From: Natrinema salinisoli
Lineage (GTDB): Archaea > Halobacteriota > Halobacteria > Halobacteriales > Natrialbaceae
Reading direction: 5' to 3'
NCBI RefSeq assembly: GCF_020405205.1
Contig: NZ_CP084469.1
Coordinates: forward strand, 2,728,001-2,792,000
DNA length: 64,000 nt
Shown in pieces: positions 59,882-64,000 of the stretch. The notes beneath the pieces are model-generated. The model made no database searches, was not told the origin of the DNA, and saw only the letters and a program-made list of their open reading frames with translations. Numbering within the stretch: the first letter of the stretch is position 1; each line of letters opens with the position of its first letter. The position numbers were made by a program, and so were the translations under genes.

Positions 59882-60900
59882 CGGGCGAGAATCGAGCGGA
59901 GCGAGAGCCGACGTGGGGTATCGAACTCACTCCCGAGCACCCGCCGGACCGCATCGCCGAGCTGGCCGCGCTCGCGGAGGACGAGGGGTTCGACGTCGCG
60001 TTCGCGAGTAGCCACTACTTCAACCGCGATCCGTTCGTCGTCCTCTCGCGAATGGCCGACGCCACCGACGAGATCCGGCTCGGACCGGGCGTCGTCAACC
60101 CCTACGAAACCCATCCCGTCAAACTCGCGGCGCAGACGGCGACCATCGACGAGATAAGCGACGGACGGGGAGTCTTCGGCATCGGCGCGGGCGACCGCTC
60201 TTCGCTCTCGAACCTCGGCATCGAGCGCGACAGCCCGCTCCGGCGCGTCCTCGAGACGTTCGACCTCGCCCGCGATCTCTGGGACGGCGAGACGATTACG
60301 CACGAGGGTACCTTCACCGCTCGAGACGCGGCGCTCAACCTCGAGCCGCCGTCCGATCGCATTCCCGTCTACGTCGGCGCACAGGGGCCACACATGCTCC
60401 GGATGAGCGCGAAACACGCCGACGGGGTGCTGGTCAACGCCGCGCATCCGCGCGATCTCGAGTGGGCGGCCGGCCAGATCGAGCAGGGATTGGCCGAGCG
60501 ACCAGCAGAGTCCGGGGCGTTCGAGTCACTGGCGTTCGCGAGCGTCAGCGTCGCCGGCGACGAAGCCGAGGCGCGCGAGGCGGCGCGGCCGCCCGTCGCG
60601 TTCATCGTCGGCGGAGCGGCCGAGCCGGTCCTCGCGCGCCACGATATCGACCGGGCGGCGGCGAGCGCGGTCAGCGAGGCGCTCGAAGACGGCGACCTTC
60701 CGACCGCGTTCGGCCGCGTCACGCCCGCGATGATCGACGCGTTCTGTATCGCGGGGACGACCGAAACCGTCGCGGATCAATTCGAGGCGGCGCTCGAGCA
60801 CGTCGACGGAATCGTCGTCGGCTCCCCGCTGGGACCGGACCTCGACGATGCGGTGGAGCGAGCGAGCGAGGCGCTCGGACGTGCGATCGACGACAACTGA
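59878..60900 (+). CDS. F420-dependent methylene-tetrahydromethanopterin reductase-like (LLM class)
   Basis: 340 residues of the bacterial-luciferase-like fold. F420/flavin-binding segments: DVAFASSHYFNRDPFVVLSRMADAT, RLGPGVVNPYETHPVKLAAQTATIDE and FGIGAGDRSSLSNLGIERD, and the C-terminal strand IDGIVVGSPLGPD. Haloarchaea lack methanogenesis, so Mer-like proteins serve in C1-folate-type metabolism or as F420-linked oxidoreductases. ATG overlaps cofE, a functional link with F420 supply. Confidence 0.9.
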   Translation: MTGENRAEREPTWGIELTPEHPPDRIAELAALAEDEGFDVAFASSHYFNRDPFVVLSRMADATDEIRLGPGVVNPYETHPVKLAAQTATIDEISDGRGVFGIGAGDRSSLSNLGIERDSPLRRVLETFDLARDLWDGETITHEGTFTARDAALNLEPPSDRIPVYVGAQGPHMLRMSAKHADGVLVNAAHPRDLEWAAGQIEQGLAERPAESGAFESLAFASVSVAGDEAEAREAARPPVAFIVGGAAEPVLARHDIDRAAASAVSEALEDGDLPTAFGRVTPAMIDAFCIAGTTETVADQFEAALEHVDGIVVGSPLGPDLDDAVERASEALGRAIDDN

Positions 60901-60918
60901 GCCGAAAAACGCAGTCGG

Positions 60919-61113
60919 TTATTCTGCGGTAAAGAGGTTGCCCACGGCACCGAGCGTGAGAACGCCGAAGACGCCCAGCGAGAAGACGACGAGGAGCGTG
61001 CCCATCAGGACCAGCAGTGGCGCGAGCCCCGCGCCCATCGCGACGTCACTGAAGAGTTGGGTCATTTCGACGAGGTTGTCCACGATGACGTTCAGCGGCG
61101 TGACGGTGTCCAT
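60919..61113 (-). CDS. Small membrane protein, 64 residues
   Basis: ATG to taa. Two hydrophobic helices (about 17-40 and 42-60): MGAGLAPLLVLMGTLLVVFSLGVFG is split by a Met-Gly turn. The N-terminus (MDTVTPLNVIVDNLVEMTQL) is amphipathic. No family recognised. It converges with the Mer-like gene, 18 bases apart. Confidence 0.7.
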   Translation of the reverse strand: MDTVTPLNVIVDNLVEMTQLFSDVAMGAGLAPLLVLMGTLLVVFSLGVFGVLTLGAVGNLFTAE

Positions 61114-61197
61114 GCGCGGGGGTTGTTACCGGTACTACTTGGCCGTGCCGGTCCCGAATGAGGGGAGACTAAGTCGCCACCGATCGTACCCGATCAC

Positions 61198-61518
61198 GTG
61201 ACCGACGACGCGACGCTTTCCGACTTCGCCGCTACGGATACCGACGAGGACGGCGCGACGGAGACGTCACGAGAGGGCGGAGACACGGCCGACGGAGACA
61301 GCGACCGTTCGGACCCACCGGTCGACTCCCCGACGGCCGTCGAGGGCGCGAGTCCCGACGCCGACGAGTCCGAGGACGGGTCCGGGGAGACGGCAGGCGA
61401 TACGGGATTTTCGACGTACGCGTGGGGAACGTACACCTGCAGTCAGTGCGAGGGTGCGAGTACCCGCGTCTGGCGTTCCGACGGCGAATTGGTCTGTATC
61501 GACTGCAAAACGTGGTAA
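61198..61518 (+). CDS. Small zinc-ribbon protein with acidic N-terminal tail
   Basis: 106 residues, GTG start. The first 70 are Asp/Glu/Ser/Thr-rich and disordered. The C-terminus holds a zinc ribbon: YTCSQCEG and LVCIDCKTW, spacing C-x2-C-x16-C-x2-C, which resembles DUF7573-type haloarchaeal proteins. It is not related to the CPxCG microproteins at 23 and 31 kb, whose second pair is C-x-C. Confidence 0.75.
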   Translation: MTDDATLSDFAATDTDEDGATETSREGGDTADGDSDRSDPPVDSPTAVEGASPDADESEDGSGETAGDTGFSTYAWGTYTCSQCEGASTRVWRSDGELVCIDCKTW

Positions 61519-61584
61519 TCAGTTACTGCCGACGGTAACAGCGTGTGTCTCGGGGGGGCTGCCTGCGAGCGTCCTCCCGAAGCT

Positions 61585-61590
61585 TTATAC
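61585..61590 (+). promoter_or_regulatory. TATA box of the cold-shock gene
   Basis: TTTATA ends 26 bases before the ATG at 61617, consistent with a leaderless transcript. Confidence 0.5.
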
Positions 61591-61616
61591 TGTTGTCGTG
61601 GTTCTATTGAGATGCA

Positions 61617-61811
61617 ATGGCGAAAGGTACGGTCGACTTCTTCAACGACACTGGCGGCTACGGATTCATCGAGACTGAGGACGCGGACGAGGACGTGTTC
61701 TTCCACATGGAGGACATCGGGGGTCCTGATCTCGAAGAGGGACAGGAACTCGAGTTCGACATCGAGGAGGCCGAAAAGGGGCCGCGCGCGACTAACGTCG
61801 AACGGCTCTAG
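61617..61811 (+). CDS. cspA: Cold-shock-domain protein (CspA family)
   Basis: 64 residues: KGTVDFFNDTGGYGFIET and DVFFHMEDI supply the two RNA-binding motifs (RNP1 and RNP2) of the OB-fold. The acidic second half (EEGQELEFDIEEAEKG) is typical of halophiles. It binds single-stranded nucleic acid and acts as an RNA chaperone. Confidence 0.94.
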   Translation: MAKGTVDFFNDTGGYGFIETEDADEDVFFHMEDIGGPDLEEGQELEFDIEEAEKGPRATNVERL

Positions 61812-62063
61812 GCAGTTTCGAACGGAGGTATCGTTTTCTGATTGTTAGTCCGGTAGCGACCGCATTCTCAAACCCGGGCTCTCGGTCAGTGGCCGAGAGA
61901 CGGGCGAGCGATACGCCGCGAGCGACTGCACCCGACCAGTTCTACCGGTTCTGTCGCGCCCTCGGTTTGCAGGGTATTTATTTGACACAAAACATATGTC
62001 CGAGAGACCCCGATGACGTACTAATGAACAGGTCCCCGGGTGCACGGAGAGCGTCTCGAGATC

Positions 62064-63041
62064 ATGACTGACGCGAGTTCGACACCGAAGCGGAGTAGCG
62101 ATTCGACGGGTGAGGACACTCTCCAGGTCTCGACCGTCGAGCGGTTGTGTGCCGACATCGAGGCGAACGTCTCGCGCGTGATCGTCGGTCACGACGAGGT
62201 GATCGAACACGTCATTACCGCCGTCCTCGGACGCGGGCACGTCCTGCTCGACGACGTCCCCGGCGTCGGGAAGACGATGCTCGCGCGCGCGATCGCCAGG
62301 TCGGTCGACTGTACGTTCAGCCGCGTTCAGTTCACGCCGGATCTGCTCCCGAGCGACGTCACCGGCGTGAACGTCTTCAACCAGAAGACCCGCGAGTTCG
62401 ACTTCCAGTCCGGTCCCATCTTCGGCAACATCGTGCTGGGCGACGAGATCAACCGCGCGCCCCCGAAGACGCAGGCGGCGCTGCTCGAGGCCATGGAGGA
62501 AGGACAGGTCACGACCGACGGCACGACCCGCGACCTCCCGACGCCCTTTACCGTGATCGCGACCCAGAACGCCGTCGAGCCGAACCGGACCTACGACCTG
62601 CCCTTCGCCGAGCTCGATCGCTTCATGAAGAAACTGCATCTGGGCTACCCCGATCCCGACGAGGAGGCCGAACTGCTCGGCCGGACGGTCGGCGACCACC
62701 CGATCGAATCGCTCGAGTCCGTCACCGATCGCGAAACGCTCGTCGCCGCCCGCGAGACGGTTTCGAGGGTGCAGGTCGCGGAACCGGTTCGAACGTACGC
62801 GACGCGACTCGCGGCGTATACGCGCGAGAACGCACACATCGGCGTGAGCCCCCGCGGTACGATCTCGCTCCTCCGGGCGGCACAGGCACGCGCCGTCACG
62901 AACGGGCGAGACTACGTCATTCCGGACGATCTCCAGGTCGAAGCGCCCGTGGTGATGAGCCACCGAATCAAGACGACCGGCCACGACCGGGACGGCGCCA
63001 CGGTGGTCGAAAACGCACTCCAGCACGTCGCCGTCGAATGA
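62064..63041 (+). CDS. MoxR-family AAA+ ATPase (second copy)
   Basis: 325 residues from the ATG of MTDASSTP. Walker A DDVPGVGKTMLARAIA, Walker B LGDEINRAPPKTQAALLEAMEE, sensor 1 VIATQNAVEPNRTYDLPFAELDRFMKK (broken here for length), sensor 2 VSPRGTISLLRAAQA. Lacks the acidic tail of the 40-kb MoxR. Directly followed (ATGA overlap) by a DUF58 gene, the usual partner. Confidence 0.93.
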   Translation: MTDASSTPKRSSDSTGEDTLQVSTVERLCADIEANVSRVIVGHDEVIEHVITAVLGRGHVLLDDVPGVGKTMLARAIARSVDCTFSRVQFTPDLLPSDVTGVNVFNQKTREFDFQSGPIFGNIVLGDEINRAPPKTQAALLEAMEEGQVTTDGTTRDLPTPFTVIATQNAVEPNRTYDLPFAELDRFMKKLHLGYPDPDEEAELLGRTVGDHPIESLESVTDRETLVAARETVSRVQVAEPVRTYATRLAAYTRENAHIGVSPRGTISLLRAAQARAVTNGRDYVIPDDLQVEAPVVMSHRIKTTGHDRDGATVVENALQHVAVE

Positions 63042-64000
63042 GACTCACGCGCCGCGGCTGGACCGTCGTCGCCGTCGCCTCCGGGGCCGTCGCGCTGAGC
63101 TGGCAGTCCGGCCCCCGGGCGCTGAACGCCGTCGTCGTTCCCCTGATCGTCGTCCTGCTGGCCGGCCTGCTCACGGTCGCTCGAGCGGACCGGCCGCGCG
63201 TCGTTCGCCAGCCGGTCACCGAAGGGTTCATTCGCGAGGAGAGATCCGTCGAGGTCGCGATCGAAACCGACGGAGCTGCTGCCGCAACCGTCCGCGATAC
63301 CGTCGCTGACGGCCTCTCGGCGACGACCGATCCGCACGTAGACACCACGCTCCACGGCGAGGAGACGTTCGCGTACGACGTGCAACTCGAGGCGCGGGGC
63401 GAGCGCCGGGTCGGCCCGCTATCGATCACCGTCACGGACATCCTCGGACTCGTCGAGCGGCGATTCGCGTACGAGGAAACGACCCCCGTTCTCGTCTATC
63501 CGCGGGTTCGGGACCTGAGCCGCGGGCCCGCAGCCGACGTGGAGGCGCTCGCCAGCGTCGCCGACCGCCTCGTGAACGAGGAGTTCGACCACCTCCGGGA
63601 GTACCGGCGCGGAGATCCGTTGCGCGACGTCCACTGGAAGACCGCGGCCAAGCGACCCGAGGACGACCTGGTCGTCACGGAGTACACCGACGACGACGAA
63701 ACCGGCGCAGTCACGGTCGCCGCCGACTGCCTCGTCGACCGCAGCGACGAGATGGCCTCGGCCGCTGCCAGCGTCGCGACCTACCTCCTCGAGCGTGGTG
63801 CAACGGTCGGACTCGCGACGCCCGAGGGAACACAGCCACCGGGATCGGGCCGGGCCCACCACCGCGAGCTGCTCCAATTGTTAGCGGTCGCTGGCCCCGG
63901 GGAACTCGCGGATCGAACCCGTCAGAACGCGGACGTGCTGGTCCGAACCGACGAAGCCGGGACGACAGTCGTCGTCGACGATCGCGAGTTGGCCTTCGAT
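63038..64000 (+). CDS. DUF58-domain protein, 3' truncated by window end
   Basis: At least 321 residues, ATG overlapping the MoxR stop. Two TM helices (about 7-46), a beta domain (RSVEVAIETDGAAAATVRD and VGPLSITVTDILGLVERRF), then the DUF58 motif EEFDHLREYRRGDPLRDVHWKTAAKRP around residues 187-213. The remainder is a VWA-like fold (VTVAADCLVDRSDEM). The end lies beyond the window. Confidence 0.9.
   Translation, partial: MRLTRRGWTVVAVASGAVALSWQSGPRALNAVVVPLIVVLLAGLLTVARADRPRVVRQPVTEGFIREERSVEVAIETDGAAAATVRDTVADGLSATTDPHVDTTLHGEETFAYDVQLEARGERRVGPLSITVTDILGLVERRFAYEETTPVLVYPRVRDLSRGPAADVEALASVADRLVNEEFDHLREYRRGDPLRDVHWKTAAKRPEDDLVVTEYTDDDETGAVTVAADCLVDRSDEMASAAASVATYLLERGATVGLATPEGTQPPGSGRAHHRELLQLLAVAGPGELADRTRQNADVLVRTDEAGTTVVVDDRELAFD

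Overview
The window is chromosomal DNA of a halophilic archaeon of the class Halobacteria, most likely order Natrialbales (Natrinema/Haloterrigena-like; the genus is an inference). The evidence is GC-rich DNA with GC-ending codons, strongly acidic proteins, Tat signals on secreted proteins, and archaeal genes: deoxyhypusine synthase, Sec61-beta, the NOG1 GTPase, the F420 genes cofE, mer-like and npdG, and halophile regulatory domains (HTH Bat-type, HalOD1). TATA-like boxes lie 22-32 bases before several start codons, as expected for leaderless transcripts. I see no rRNA, tRNA, CRISPR array or intact transposase.

Layout. 1-9 kb: a partial flavin-type oxidase, malate:quinone oxidoreductase, a voltage-gated potassium channel, a large Tat-exported LVIVD-repeat protein with an inserted PA domain, a methyltransferase, a membrane protein with a remarkable valine-every-four-residues repeat, and a secreted EEP-family phosphodiesterase with a ricin-type lectin tail. 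9-16 kb: a pore-less voltage-sensor protein, a DUF389 membrane protein, the wreck of a toxin-antitoxin pair, a GT2 glycosyltransferase, Sec61-beta, a thioredoxin, F420:NADP oxidoreductase and a GDPD. 16-24 kb: fused cytochrome oxidase I/III, Nif3-like protein, deoxyhypusine synthase, then a lower-GC stretch with a MOSC protein and a trans-sulfuration enzyme, followed by a repeat-rich 1.3-kb segment. 24-33 kb: HAD hydrolase, PAS/GAF histidine kinase, PdxT, acetamidase, Bat-type regulator, HalOD1 protein, bifunctional nuclease, HisE and a membrane molybdopterin oxidoreductase.

34-41 kb is a tightly coupled five-gene cluster (DUF4129 protein, DUF7269-like, DUF58, polytopic membrane protein, MoxR ATPase); a second MoxR-DUF58 pair begins at 62 kb and runs off the window. 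41-52 kb: Cys-rich copper-storage-like protein, two collinear citrate-synthase paralogues (one fused to a winged helix), NOG1, an archaellum-FlaG-like/LamG chimera, a second DUF389 protein, a tandem pair of four-TM proteins, and EngB. 52-62 kb: a D-2-hydroxyacid dehydrogenase, a NUDIX/eIF2B-like fusion, a phosphodiesterase, HyuA/HyuB, CofE plus a Mer-like reductase, and a cold-shock protein.

The most novel observation is a two-copy cassette: a ~174-base conserved, apparently structured non-coding element (23143-23317 on +, 31570-31743 on -), each followed about 80 bases later by a paralogous zinc-ribbon microprotein with spacing C-x2-C-x19-C-x-C. The paired arms partly covary between copies, which points to a functional RNA or leader rather than random duplication. 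One copy sits between inverted copies of a dispersed repeat.
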